Part shown: positions 52,330-62,258 of the stretch, one piece after another
Layout of the letters: every line of letters begins with the position of its first letter
How positions within the stretch are numbered: position 1 is the first letter of the stretch
Source: Butyrivibrio sp. INlla16
GTDB taxonomy: Bacteria; Bacillota; Clostridia; Lachnospirales; Lachnospiraceae
Assembly: GCF_900104155.1 (NCBI RefSeq)
Contig: NZ_FMYB01000012.1
Location: 36,689 to 100,688, forward strand
DNA length: 64,000 nucleotides
Direction of reading: 5' to 3'
Program-made: the position numbers and the translations under genes
The notes under the pieces: model-generated
The model's database searches: none
Seen by the model: the letters and a program-made list of their open reading frames with translations, nothing else
Told to the model about the DNA's origin: nothing

Positions 52330-52619
52330 ATTTAATTGCCCCCTATCTCTACTTAGCGCAATTAGCGCTGATTTACATAAAAGTATATGCTTTTATGGCT
52401 AATTTTACAATGAAAACACGTCAAAAACCATGAAAGTACATCATTTTAGTTTGTTCTTTTTTCCGTAATATTTTATGCAAATTTAAGAATATAAAAAGAG
52501 TCTTTTTATAGGAATATGATACGTTTATTAATGATAAATAGGATTGCCATATCATCGAAATAATTAAGCGCAATTTTTTATCAAATAACAGTTATTTCCT
52601 TTTTACTAAGGAGGACATT

Positions 52620-54617
52620 ATGAGTGACAAGCCCACAAAAATCCGCAAAACCGGAAAGATAAGGAACAAGCTTCTGTTATACATCGTTCCTATCGTAGTA
52701 ATCATGATCATCATTCTTATCGCCATCGCTTCTACCATGTCCAAAAAGCGTATGACCGAGCTTGCAACGTCCAACCTGAATTCCTCAATTTCGAATCAGG
52801 CTGATAACATCGTTGCATGGCTAAATAAGAATCTGGAGTATTTCTCAACGGCAAAGCAGTCCATAGAAGCTGCAAACCCTGATGAAGCACAGCTCCAGAC
52901 TATTTTAGATGGTTTTTATGGCTATAACAGTGATTCCCCTGAGGGACTGCGCATAGGAACTGCCGATGGCGCATATTATAAGGCCACCGAATCTACTCTG
53001 GAGGAAGCGAATCCCACTGAATCCACCTGGTATAAACAGGGTCTTTCAAGAGTTAATCTTCAGTACGGAACTTCCTATACAAACTCCCAGGGCAAGGATG
53101 TTATAAGTGCATCCGGTATCTTAAACATGGGCGACGAATCTATCAAGGTTATAGCAGCTGATGTTACCCTTGATAAAATCACCATTATCGTAAATTCAGG
53201 TGTCAAGATGGATAAGGCCAGTTCTTTCCTCGTAGACACAAATGATAATACGATTCTTGCTCACAGAGACACTGCTCTTGTATCCACTAAGATTGCGGAG
53301 GACAATGGTGATGTTCTTCTTGCCAACGTGGCAAAGGCAATTAACGCTGAAAACTATACAACGAAACAAATCGGTGACTATGTAGTTGCTTTCAAAACAA
53401 TAACCGGAACTGATTGGGTACTTGTTTCATATATCGCACAGGATGTGATAATGGCCAGCATCAAAGAACTTGTAAATTACCTTGTAATTGCAGGTCTCAT
53501 AGCAACCATTCTCATCACCATCATGATTCTCTATGTTGTCAGCAGAGTTATTGCTCCTCTTGCAGGCATCACCAAGAGTATCAACGCTATGAGTGAAGGT
53601 GACTTCACGATTGATGTCAAAGCAGAGAGTAATGATGAAATCGGTGCCATGGGCGGAAAGATCGCCGAATTCGTTGAGAGCATGAGACATATGCTATCAA
53701 GTATCAGCGAAGAGTCCGAAAAGCTTAAGGCAGAGTCCGAGGCTTCAGATTCCGTTTCAAGAAGCATGTTCGATGCATCCCAGTCACAGGCTGAGGCAAT
53801 GCAGCAGCTGAACGACACCGTTGATCAGCTTGCTTTAGCTGTCGGCGATATTGCAAACAATGCTACCACTCTTGCAGCTGTTGTTGCCGACACCCGTGAC
53901 AATTCTGTCAAGGCTGATGAGAGCATGAAGGAAACCGTAAAGATTTCCCAGAAGGGCCGCGAGGATATGGAAAAATTATCCCATGCCATGGATGGTATCC
54001 AGACCGCAAATACCAAACTTGTTGATTCCATCAACGAAGTCGGAAAGGCTTCCGAAGAAATTACAAATATTGTCAGCATGATCGGTGAAATTGCTGAAGA
54101 GACAAACCTGTTGTCACTCAATGCATCTATCGAGGCAGCAAGAGCAGGTGAAGCCGGAAAAGGCTTTGCTGTTGTAGCTACTCAAATCGGAAAGCTTGCT
54201 CAGACAAGTTCAGAGAGTGCAACCAATATCTCCAACCTGATTGAGGAAGTTCACAGACTTATCGATGAGGCTGTAGGCCAGGCTAATGCAAGTGCCGACA
54301 GCATTGAAGAAAACAGTGAGCTTATCCATGTAGCTGTAGAAACCTTCGATCAGATTTATGAGAACATACAAGCATCAAATGACTGCATAGAAGAAATGAT
54401 CAGAGATGTTGAAAAGGTTGATGATGTAGCAACGAACGTAGCTGCCATTGCCGAAGAACAGGCAGCCAGCGCTGATGAGATACTGGCAACCTCAGAGAAC
54501 ATGGTTGTGGAAGCAAAGAACATTTCCAAGCACAGTGAAGATGTGGCAAACAACTCCCACGAGCTGGCAGGCACATCCGACACTCTTACTTCCCATGTTC
54601 AGAAGTTCAAGATTTAA
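52620..54617 (+). CDS. Methyl-accepting chemotaxis protein with dCache sensor
   Basis: A 665-residue transducer: membrane helix 1 (about 18-40), a periplasmic dCache-type sensor (about 45-280, [16 protein letters not shown]..), membrane helix 2 (about 283-308), HAMP, and the signalling coiled coil with the conserved hairpin tip [20 protein letters not shown]. It reports ligand binding to CheA. No CheB/R tether pentapeptide is present. It has its own AAGGAGG site. The next gene encodes a sugar-binding lipoprotein 14 bases on, which could present ligand to it. No other chemotaxis gene is in the window. Confidence 0.94.
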   Translation: MSDKPTKIRKTGKIRNKLLLYIVPIVVIMIIILIAIASTMSKKRMTELATSNLNSSISNQADNIVAWLNKNLEYFSTAKQSIEAANPDEAQLQTILDGFYGYNSDSPEGLRIGTADGAYYKATESTLEEANPTESTWYKQGLSRVNLQYGTSYTNSQGKDVISASGILNMGDESIKVIAADVTLDKITIIVNSGVKMDKASSFLVDTNDNTILAHRDTALVSTKIAEDNGDVLLANVAKAINAENYTTKQIGDYVVAFKTITGTDWVLVSYIAQDVIMASIKELVNYLVIAGLIATILITIMILYVVSRVIAPLAGITKSINAMSEGDFTIDVKAESNDEIGAMGGKIAEFVESMRHMLSSISEESEKLKAESEASDSVSRSMFDASQSQAEAMQQLNDTVDQLALAVGDIANNATTLAAVVADTRDNSVKADESMKETVKISQKGREDMEKLSHAMDGIQTANTKLVDSINEVGKASEEITNIVSMIGEIAEETNLLSLNASIEAARAGEAGKGFAVVATQIGKLAQTSSESATNISNLIEEVHRLIDEAVGQANASADSIEENSELIHVAVETFDQIYENIQASNDCIEEMIRDVEKVDDVATNVAAIAEEQAASADEILATSENMVVEAKNISKHSEDVANNSHELAGTSDTLTSHVQKFKI

Positions 54618-54631
54618 GAGGAGGTCTTATC

Positions 54632-55627
54632 GTGAAGAAGAATTTTTATACTAAATTATTAAGTATTGCTGTAGTTCTTGTTCTTACGGCATCCACCCTG
54701 ACAGGATGCGGAAAAGCTTCCTCCGGTGGCGGATCCGATGGATCCGGTGTGAAGGTGTTTTTCTCCACACTGACTCTTGATGATTTCAAAGAGCTTGTCC
54801 AGAACTCAGTAATTGAAGCAGGTGCAAAAAATGGCGTAACTGTAGATGTAGGAACCCCGTGCGCCACCGTGGATGAGCAGGTTCAGCAGTTCAGAGATGC
54901 TGCAGCAAAGGGCTACGATGCCATTATCTGCAATCCTGTAGATGCCGATACTGCACTTCAGCTTGAGGTTATAGCAGGTGATATTCCAATTCTGTTCACC
55001 AACACACAGCCCTCTGACGATTATCTCAAGCCCGACAAATACATGTATGTGGGTAGTTATGAGATTGATGCAGGAACCATGCAGGCCGAATATGTATGGA
55101 ACACTCTCGGAAAACCGAAGAGCCTTAATGTAGTTCTTTTCCAGGGACAGCCCGGACACCCCGCTGCTACCAAGAGAACTCATGCGGTTAAAAAGTATTT
55201 CATTGATAATGGCGTAAACGTAAACTATGTATTCAACGATACAGCTTACTGGGATACTCAGAAGGCAGCCGATGGTTTCAAGACTTTCCTTAAAACTCAG
55301 CAACCCTATGACTGCGTAATCTGCAATAACGATTCAATGGCTATCGGCGTTGTTCAGGCGATGGACGAACTGGGTATTGATACCTCTGCTATTCCTGTTG
55401 TAGGTATTGATGCAACAACAGACGGTTGCGCTTCCATTATGAACGGAGGCATGCAGTTCACAGTTCTCCAGTCTGCATCCGGCCAAGGCGCAGCCTGCAT
55501 CGAAGCAGCTATCGCTCTTGCAAAAAAAGGAACCACAAAGGATGTCGAGTACGTCACCGATGACCTTACCTATGTATGGGTTCCCTTCACACCTGTAGAC
55601 AAATCTAACGCAGGGTCGATTAAGTAA
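54632..55627 (+). CDS. RbsB-like sugar-binding lipoprotein without transporter
   Basis: A 331-residue lipoprotein with lipobox TLTGC (Cys26) and a type 1 periplasmic-binding domain (VFFSTLTLDDFKEL, DAIICNPVDADTALQ, ICNNDSMAIGVVQAMDELG, VVGIDATTDG). No ATPase or permease is adjacent. Its placement directly after an MCP suggests a chemosensory role, or service to a transporter elsewhere. The GTG start has AGGAGG eight bases upstream. Ligand: probably a pentose or hexose, not determinable. Confidence 0.9.
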   Translation: MKKNFYTKLLSIAVVLVLTASTLTGCGKASSGGGSDGSGVKVFFSTLTLDDFKELVQNSVIEAGAKNGVTVDVGTPCATVDEQVQQFRDAAAKGYDAIICNPVDADTALQLEVIAGDIPILFTNTQPSDDYLKPDKYMYVGSYEIDAGTMQAEYVWNTLGKPKSLNVVLFQGQPGHPAATKRTHAVKKYFIDNGVNVNYVFNDTAYWDTQKAADGFKTFLKTQQPYDCVICNNDSMAIGVVQAMDELGIDTSAIPVVGIDATTDGCASIMNGGMQFTVLQSASGQGAACIEAAIALAKKGTTKDVEYVTDDLTYVWVPFTPVDKSNAGSIK

Positions 55628-55640
55628 TCTTTTTATAAAA

Positions 55641-55732
55641 TAATACGCCCCGACAATATATATTCATTCCAGCCCTCGTTGCACTTCGCGCATAATCGGT
55701 CTGGTCTGAACATATATTGCCGGGGCTTATGT
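55641..55732. repeat. R2 long palindromic repeat, copy 1
   Basis: Long, imperfect arms (GCCCCGACAATATATATTCA with its complement TGAACATATATTGCCGGGGC) enclose a core with CCTCGTTGCACTTCGCGC and ATAATCGG. It lies between convergent genes, at the end of each, where it can act as a bidirectional terminator. Confidence 0.85.
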
Positions 55733-55733
55733 T

Positions 55734-56306
55734 TTATATCGTGAGCTTTCCCTTCTTGAAGTGCTTGCGGCAAAGGGCGATGTAGCTTTCGTTGCCGCCC
55801 ATGAATACCTGCTCGCCGTCACGTACGATCTTGCCATCGCATATTCTGGCATTGCAGGTTGCCTTCCTTCCGCACCAGCAGACGGTCTTGACCTCTTCTA
55901 TCTTGTCTGCGATCTCCATAAGGCGTGCAGAACCCGGGAAAAATTTCTCCTGGAAGTCAGTGCGAAGTCCATAGCAGATAACGGGAACCTTATCAAAATC
56001 AACGATGTCCGAGAGCATGTCGACCTGCTCTGCAGTAAGGAACTGAGCCTCATCGACTATGATTGCATCGTATTTTTCTATCATCTTATGCTTTCTGTGG
56101 TATTCATCAAGGAAATCCTCCACAAGCATACACTCTGCCTGAAGACCGATTCTTGATCTTATGATTGTAGCTCCGTCTCTGTTCTCAAGGCCGGGCTTTA
56201 ATATGATCGAGTTTTTACCTCTCTCATGATAATTGTAATTGACCATTAGCGCGTTGGCTGTCTTGGATGATCCCATCGCGCCGTATCTGAAATATAGCTG
56301 TGCCAT
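55734..56306 (-). CDS. tdk: Thymidine kinase
   Basis: A 190-residue type II thymidine kinase that salvages thymidine to dTMP. The P-loop is GAMGSSKT at residues 9-16, the variant seen in many Clostridia; DEAQFL holds the catalytic Glu. The zinc lasso has Cys in CWCGRKATCNARICDG and CRKHF. The start MAQLYFRYG has GGAGGAGA about ten bases upstream. A longer frame adds twelve residues. It is a single gene bounded by R2 copy 1. Confidence 0.95.
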   Translation of the reverse strand: MAQLYFRYGAMGSSKTANALMVNYNYHERGKNSIILKPGLENRDGATIIRSRIGLQAECMLVEDFLDEYHRKHKMIEKYDAIIVDEAQFLTAEQVDMLSDIVDFDKVPVICYGLRTDFQEKFFPGSARLMEIADKIEEVKTVCWCGRKATCNARICDGKIVRDGEQVFMGGNESYIALCRKHFKKGKLTI

Positions 56307-56464
56307 TAACGTATCTCCTCCTGATTTTTCGGCGTGCCGCATCCCTATCTTACCATATTTTTCATCCTTTTTTTATAAAAAATACAGACCTCGGACATGT
56401 CACGTACACATGATTAAGCTAGATTATATGTAGGAAATTTCTTGCGAAAAGGAGGTCTCTTACT

Positions 56465-57124
56465 ATGAAAATATTGAAATCTTTCATGGCAGCGATGATT
56501 ATTTTTTTACTTTCAGCAAACACCGCCCTGGCAGCTGCAGCCACCGATAGCGATATGATTGACGCAACCTCTCCCGATGCCGATATTCAGGTAATGGAAA
56601 CCTATGAGCACTCTTCTGAGTGGGGTTATAAGTACCTTATCGCCGTATGCCAAAACAATACAGATGAGGATCTTGAGGTATCCTGGGATACCGTTAGTTA
56701 TGATGCAAACAATAATATTCTGGAAACAGGTTCATCCTACAGTTCCTACGTAGTAGGCAGGCAGTGGTTTGTGCTCTATGCCCTTTTCCTTGATTCTGAT
56801 GATGCGGAAACTTACGATTACAAGATCAATATCGACAGTGCACAGTACATTGTTCCTGCACAAAAAGATGTAACCCTTGAGGCAGAAATGTCCAGCAACG
56901 GTAAGCTGATCATCCAGGCAACAAACAATAGCGACAAGGATATCAGTACCATCCAGGCAGCTACTTTGTTCTTCGATGAAGATCACAATATCGTAGGTTT
57001 CGAGGATTCCTATGTTGTAAACAGTAACTACAACGTAAAAGCCGGCGAAACAGTAGTGAACGATCTCACTCCTCCCGATGGCGCCGACACCTACGAAATC
57101 TACTACACAGCTTATCGGTATTGA
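56465..57124 (+). CDS. Secreted protein with two Ig-like FxLYD-type halves
   Basis: I do not recognise this 219-residue exported protein. A signal peptide (1-24, KSFMAAMIIFLLSANTALAA) is followed by two similar beta-rich halves of about 90 residues. Each has a GKLIIQATNNSDKDIS or YLIAVCQNNTDEDLE stretch, the pattern of small FxLYD-like domains that appear in Firmicute lipoproteins. No anchor is seen. AAAGGAGG lies before the ATG. It is divergent from tdk and converges on the GGDEF gene with R2 copy 2 between. Confidence 0.8.
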   Translation: MKILKSFMAAMIIFLLSANTALAAAATDSDMIDATSPDADIQVMETYEHSSEWGYKYLIAVCQNNTDEDLEVSWDTVSYDANNNILETGSSYSSYVVGRQWFVLYALFLDSDDAETYDYKINIDSAQYIVPAQKDVTLEAEMSSNGKLIIQATNNSDKDISTIQAATLFFDEDHNIVGFEDSYVVNSNYNVKAGETVVNDLTPPDGADTYEIYYTAYRY

Positions 57125-57142
57125 TACCCTAAACTCTATTGA

Positions 57143-57240
57143 ATAATACGCCCCCGGGATATATGTATTCGTCCCCAGCCTCGTTGCGCTACGCGCATAA
57201 TCGGCTGGTTCCGAACACATATATCCCGGGGCGGATTTTG
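57143..57240. repeat. R2 long palindromic repeat, copy 2
   Basis: Same layout as copy 1. Arms begin CGCCCCCGGGATATATGT and return as ACATATATCCCGGGGCG, around a core with CCTCGTTGCGCTACGCGC and ATAATCGG. It again sits between convergent genes. Confidence 0.85.
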
Positions 57241-59160
57241 CTACAGGGTTTCGTCCTGGTGGTGGAGGTCCTTCATTTCGTACATTTTTTTGTCGCTCTC
57301 GGCGAGACAGTCTTCCACACGGGTGGTTCGCTGCATCCTGGTGATGTACCAGCCCTGAGAAATACTCAGCTTGAAAGGGAAGGCTCCGGCTGCATTTTTT
57401 CTCTGCATACTGCTCTCAATCTTGGCTGCCACCTCCTCGGGTGAGGCCTTTGAAGCAGGGAATACCATGAGAAACTCATCGCCGCCGGTTCGCGCACAGA
57501 TGCCGCTCTTGGGGCATTTCTTTTTTATTATCTTGGAAGCAGTTACTATAGCCATATCTCCTGCCTCGTGTCCAAGATTGTCGTTAATCTTCTTAAGGCC
57601 GTCGAGGTCGAGCGTCATGAATGCGATTTCTTCCTTAGATGCAATCCATTCCTTTGTATTCTTTGAAACCCACATCTCAAAACCGCGGCGGTTACTCATA
57701 CCGGTCATGAAATCAGTAAGACTCTTCTGTTTTGTCTGCTCCAGAAGGTGTTTTAGCTCAGCTGAAATGAAATGCTTATTCAGGGCGAGCGATATTTTCA
57801 GAACCCAGTCAAAATAATACTGATCAACCGTATCCTTCATGGAATCGAACTCCGATGCCATAAATCCTATGCAATTATGGCTGTCGTGCAGCAGCGAAAA
57901 ATATATGGTTTTGGGCTTATTCTTTTCATATACATCCACCATGAGCAGATTGTCTGTCCTGAAGGATTTGTTCTGTATCTCGAGCCTTTGTCCTTTGTTG
58001 TACGCAAAGATAGGGTGCACAACGTCCATAACATCCTCGGAAAAGGTTCTGCCACCGTTTTCGTTCTCCTCACCGGACAGGCATATATAAAGAGATTTAT
58101 GCTTTACCACGAGATCAACGTTCCTCTGAATAGTATCAAGAAGTTCCTCCATTGTATTGCATCCGTCGAGGTCGATCTGGAACATTGTCTGGTTATGCGG
58201 CTGTCCCAGCAGGTGGCTCATTCTCTCATAGTACTGATTCAGCTGCTGCTGATAAGAAACCATTACCTCTTCACCGTAGCAGCCACAGCTCTCTCTGTAC
58301 ATAATCTTCGCGGGAACAGCTATAACATTCTTTATATACTGGTGGTTAATGAGCTTGTCAGCCACTTCCATGGTGCGCTCAGCCATGCCTTCGAGGTCTA
58401 CGCTAACAGTGGTAAGTGTAGGATGGTATTCCACAGCTTCAGCTATATCGTCGACACCGGTTATCTTCAAATCCTCGGGAACCCGCACTCCATGCTCAAT
58501 AGCTGCATTGCTCAGAGCTCTCGCCATATGGTCGTTAGCGCAGACTATTGCCTCCGGTATATGATCGGGGTCCTGGAAGAAATATCTGAAAGCTTCCTCA
58601 CCTTTAAATCTCCACATATCGCCGTGGAAAACAAAGTTGTCATAGACAGGAAGCCCCTTGGCTTTCATTGTTTCAAGATACCTTTTAAGTCTCTCATCAC
58701 TGTCGTAATGGTCCTCATAGCCCGCCATAAAAGCTATATTTTTACAGTGATGATAATCCGCAAGGTGATTGATTATATTGATAATTGCGTCATTTGCGTT
58801 ACTTGAGATGCACAGAAAATCCTTGTATTTTTCCCTGAAGCTGATAACAGGACAGGTCGCTCTCGCCCTAATCTCATCCTCAAGTACCTGTCTGATGGAC
58901 GGTCTGTCAAAAGTATCATAGGCAACAATTATGGCGTCCAGATGCTCTATCGGCGCAAACTTCATCATCTTTTCATTCATCTTGTTAAAATCGCTCTCGT
59001 CATCAATGACCTCGAACGTCATGAAGAAAAGAAGGTTATAGTCCATCTTCTTGGCGGCGCTTGATAGCGCATGGCAGAATTTTCTCTGAAATCTAACCTC
59101 AGAACAGTTAAAAAACACTCCTATATTTTTTCTTCCGCTTTTTGTAATTTCCGTATCCAT
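57241..59160 (-). CDS. Cytoplasmic LacI-type sensor fused to GGDEF diguanylate cyclase
   Basis: A 639-residue soluble protein without signal peptide or membrane helix. Residues 10-290 are a periplasmic-binding-fold sensor of the LacI effector type (KNIAFMAGYEDHYDSDERL, VCANDHMARALSNAAIEHG, ITGVDDIAEAVEYHPTLTTV) but without a helix-turn-helix. A middle region (about 300-470) contains a Cys pair (RESCGC) and coiled-coil. A GGDEF domain follows with the intact GGDEF at 559-563 and ITRM..SQGWYI near the end; no RxxD inhibitory site precedes it. It would make c-di-GMP in response to an intracellular ligand, perhaps a sugar. It lies ten bases after the DUF6020 gene. Confidence 0.88.
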   Translation of the reverse strand: MDTEITKSGRKNIGVFFNCSEVRFQRKFCHALSSAAKKMDYNLLFFMTFEVIDDESDFNKMNEKMMKFAPIEHLDAIIVAYDTFDRPSIRQVLEDEIRARATCPVISFREKYKDFLCISSNANDAIINIINHLADYHHCKNIAFMAGYEDHYDSDERLKRYLETMKAKGLPVYDNFVFHGDMWRFKGEEAFRYFFQDPDHIPEAIVCANDHMARALSNAAIEHGVRVPEDLKITGVDDIAEAVEYHPTLTTVSVDLEGMAERTMEVADKLINHQYIKNVIAVPAKIMYRESCGCYGEEVMVSYQQQLNQYYERMSHLLGQPHNQTMFQIDLDGCNTMEELLDTIQRNVDLVVKHKSLYICLSGEENENGGRTFSEDVMDVVHPIFAYNKGQRLEIQNKSFRTDNLLMVDVYEKNKPKTIYFSLLHDSHNCIGFMASEFDSMKDTVDQYYFDWVLKISLALNKHFISAELKHLLEQTKQKSLTDFMTGMSNRRGFEMWVSKNTKEWIASKEEIAFMTLDLDGLKKINDNLGHEAGDMAIVTASKIIKKKCPKSGICARTGGDEFLMVFPASKASPEEVAAKIESSMQRKNAAGAFPFKLSISQGWYITRMQRTTRVEDCLAESDKKMYEMKDLHHQDETL

Positions 59161-59170
59161 AGTGCACCTC

Positions 59171-60811
59171 TTAATCCTTTAAAAGGGTCATGTATAAAAG
59201 TATCGGTGATGTGAAAATCATCGGCAATGCATATCTCGAATAAACCATAGGACTTACTATCAAAAAGAGCATATTCACCACAAAAGGAACAATGAACAAA
59301 AGGCTCTTTTTCTTATCGATAGATCGTTGTCTGTATACGCAGTATGCCGGAATCCAGAGCACATAAAGTGCGTGCTGGAATAAAATGCAAAGTCCTGGGA
59401 AGGATCTGATCCACTCGTAAATCTCCGTCATGGAGGTATAGACTCCCTCAGGATTCACATGGCGAATCTGCGCGAAAATCCCTTCATCCGTAGGTATATG
59501 GTCAAATATTCCGATGTCATACCCGGAGGCAAAGTACATTCCACAGATGGGGAGAGTTGCTCTAAAATATGCACCGGGATGCTTTAACCCCTGCCTAAGC
59601 CATAGCTTGTAATAATCGGAAAGTTCCTTCTTCGTCACATGCAGATTGTAGGTCGCCTTTATATTATCCGTCGTCTCAAAAGTGTAGTTGTTTACAAGAG
59701 TGTCGTAGTCCACCACCTTCGAGATGATCTCTATATCTTCCTCCGTCACCTCTTCTCCATAATCCCTCACGTATCTGGCGGTCTGCTGGAAAAGAGTTCC
59801 GAGAATCTCCTGCTTTCCACCGGGGAATATGTTGAAGATGGGATATATCAATTTAGGCAGTATTATCAGCATCAAAAGTGCTGAGGTAACAGATGCGATA
59901 ATAGCAGTTTTCCGTTCCTCCCTCGCCCTGATAGCAAGAAAAATCCCGGTCAGAATAACAAAATATACACCTGTATTCTGAGTCAGAACCACCAGGATCG
60001 ACAGAACTATCCACAGTATCCTCTCCTTTTTTGAAAAGACGTGCCCGTTTATCGCTATCTGCAGAAACATAAACACATACAAGACGATGAGTATCGAGTG
60101 AAGTGAATTCTTAAGCATGTTGCAGACGTAATACGGAATAGCCGGAAACAGTGCAATAAATGTAGTAATAACCCGCCTTGCCACGGGGCTCTTTTTATCT
60201 CCTCCGGTCCATGCCTTCTCTATCACATAGGAGAAAACAAGCGCTGCCAGTACCATCTGTAAGAGTATGTACAAAGTAAGGCCCACAGCCGGTTTTCCCA
60301 TAAGGATACCGATTTTAATAAAACTTCCGAAAATCAGCGTCACAAACACGGGATGATGCGCATTGAAAAGTACCGTCACCTCTTCCTGGCCAGGTGCATA
60401 GCCAAACGGAACCGCAGATACCCCGTCTAGAAAATCCTTAATCTGGTTGACCGTGTCATAGTTCACAAGACCCGGAGCATAGATGATAAGGTAGGGAAGC
60501 CAGCACACGAAGAAAAGGATTGCTGCACCGAGCCATCTTTTCACGGAAAATGCTGTGTCATCTCCTGTCACGCTATGTCCGCTGTGCAGACGTATATAAT
60601 CCATCAATGAGAAGAAAACAAATGCGGCGATAAATGAAACCAGAAAGTACGCCATCCATTTAAAATGCTCTATTGTGTTCCAGCCAAAGCATGCGTGCGA
60701 GAGCGTGGCCTGTATGCACACCGCATTTATAAAAGCAATCACGGCTGAGTATATTGATTTCCGGATAAGCCTGCCACCTGCCTGTATACTTATCCTTTTG
60801 TTAAACTCCAT
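59171..60811 (-). CDS. DUF6020 polytopic membrane protein (GT-C-like)
   Basis: A 546-residue protein with 11-13 membrane segments of the DUF6020 type, whose topology recalls GT-C glycosyltransferases. Motifs are APGLVNYDTVNQIKDFLDG and NAHHPVFVTLIFGS in early outer loops, which could be the catalytic site; function is unproven. It lies 20 bases after hflX and ten before the GGDEF gene, in one operon. Confidence 0.78.
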   Translation of the reverse strand: MEFNKRISIQAGGRLIRKSIYSAVIAFINAVCIQATLSHACFGWNTIEHFKWMAYFLVSFIAAFVFFSLMDYIRLHSGHSVTGDDTAFSVKRWLGAAILFFVCWLPYLIIYAPGLVNYDTVNQIKDFLDGVSAVPFGYAPGQEEVTVLFNAHHPVFVTLIFGSFIKIGILMGKPAVGLTLYILLQMVLAALVFSYVIEKAWTGGDKKSPVARRVITTFIALFPAIPYYVCNMLKNSLHSILIVLYVFMFLQIAINGHVFSKKERILWIVLSILVVLTQNTGVYFVILTGIFLAIRAREERKTAIIASVTSALLMLIILPKLIYPIFNIFPGGKQEILGTLFQQTARYVRDYGEEVTEEDIEIISKVVDYDTLVNNYTFETTDNIKATYNLHVTKKELSDYYKLWLRQGLKHPGAYFRATLPICGMYFASGYDIGIFDHIPTDEGIFAQIRHVNPEGVYTSMTEIYEWIRSFPGLCILFQHALYVLWIPAYCVYRQRSIDKKKSLLFIVPFVVNMLFLIVSPMVYSRYALPMIFTSPILLYMTLLKD

Positions 60812-60830
60812 GTAGGTTCCCCTCTCACCT

Positions 60831-62147
60831 CTAAATTGCGTATTTCATGTACTGAATAGCCACCTTTTTTCCACACTTTGTTAAAAGTCTCGTGCCCTCT
60901 TCAAGGTATTCAGTCTCCAGAACTTCAGACCGCTTCGTAAGCTCGTGTAGAGCCGCGCCATCTGAATACGGGATCAAAAATTCACACTCCGCCTTCTCTC
61001 CCTCAAGGGTGCGCTCAATCAGTGTCACAAGTTCGTCGATTCCGATGCCATCCTCAGCAGCCATATAAATCCTGTCATCGCGGACATGCGGAATAGTCAT
61101 GGAAGCATGCTCGGAATTGTCAATCACAAGATCCGCCTTGTTAAAGACGTAAATTATCGGCACCTTACCCGCACCAATCTCCCTGAGAGTGCGCTCGGTA
61201 ACTTCCATATGATTCATGTAATCCGGATCTGAAAAATCTATGACCTCCAGCAAAAGATCTGCATAGACAGCCTCTGCCAGGGTTGATCTGAATGCCTTTA
61301 CAAGAGTTGTCGGCAGTTCATCAATAAATCCAACAGTATCCGAAAGGAGAAAAGGTCTGTGTCCCGGAATGTCTATCCTTCTGACGGTGGTATCAAGCGT
61401 CGCAAATAGCATATCCTTTTGCATGACCTTTTTATCGGACACCTCTTCCACATGGCTCGAATCGAGCATAGCATTCATGAGCGTGGACTTGCCGGCATTG
61501 GTGTAGCCCACCAGCGATATTCTGGCGAGGTCAGCTGAGAGTCGCTTCGAACGCTGCGTGTTCCTCTCGCGCTCCACATTCTCAAGCTCTCGCCTAAGCT
61601 CGGCGCATCTGTGCTCAATCCTTCTTCTGTCAAGCTCAAGCTTCTTCTCTCCGGCACCCTTATTGGAAAGTCTGCCGCTGCCTCCGCCCTGACGGCTGAG
61701 CTCGGTTCTCATTCCGGCAAGCCTCGGGAGCATAAACTGAAGCTGTGCATATTCAACCTGCATTCTGGATTCTCTGGTCCTGGCTCTCTCAGCAAAAATC
61801 TGCAAAATCAGGCCTGTTCTATCTATGACCTCGGTATCGAGAATCCTCTCGAGGTTCCTTATCTGAATCGGTGAAAGCGTATCTCCGAAGATTACAATGT
61901 CCGCATCCTGCATGCCTATGAGGTTCTTAAGTTCCTCCACCTTACCGCTTCCGATGAACGTACTGCCCTCGGGATGAGGAAGTGTCTGTGTCACCGTAAA
62001 AACGGGCACAAGATCACAGGCCTCTGTCAAAGCCTTAAGTTCCTTCATTGATCTTTCGAATTTCGCTTCGTCTCTATTGTCGTAATTAAGTCCCACAAGG
62101 ATTGCCCTGGGGACATCGTAGTTCAATTCTTCTTCTAAATTTACCAC
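60831..62147 (-). CDS. hflX: GTPase HflX
   Basis: A 438-residue GTPase of the Obg-HflX class. Its N-terminal nucleotide-binding domain and HflX subdomain (GSGKVEELKNLI, RQGGGSGRLSNKG) precede the G domain with G1 GYTNAGKST, SDTVGFIDELP and NKAD. HflX splits stalled 70S ribosomes under stress. A GTG start with AGGA eight bases upstream is used. It heads the operon with the DUF6020 and GGDEF genes. Confidence 0.94.
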   Translation of the reverse strand: MVNLEEELNYDVPRAILVGLNYDNRDEAKFERSMKELKALTEACDLVPVFTVTQTLPHPEGSTFIGSGKVEELKNLIGMQDADIVIFGDTLSPIQIRNLERILDTEVIDRTGLILQIFAERARTRESRMQVEYAQLQFMLPRLAGMRTELSRQGGGSGRLSNKGAGEKKLELDRRRIEHRCAELRRELENVERERNTQRSKRLSADLARISLVGYTNAGKSTLMNAMLDSSHVEEVSDKKVMQKDMLFATLDTTVRRIDIPGHRPFLLSDTVGFIDELPTTLVKAFRSTLAEAVYADLLLEVIDFSDPDYMNHMEVTERTLREIGAGKVPIIYVFNKADLVIDNSEHASMTIPHVRDDRIYMAAEDGIGIDELVTLIERTLEGEKAECEFLIPYSDGAALHELTKRSEVLETEYLEEGTRLLTKCGKKVAIQYMKYAI

Positions 62148-62258
62148 TCGTTTTATCCTATTTTGTCAGCTGTTTTCAGCAATACCAATCGCTTAAATTC
62201 CAAGTTTCATACATCATATCATTATACCACCAACCCTTATATTTTAAGCGATTTTTCA

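Noticed and set aside
52480..52619. Flagellar-type (sigma 28) promoter for the chemoreceptor
   Set aside because: GCCATATC near 52545 resembles a -10 but no TAAA is found at the right spacing; not claimed.
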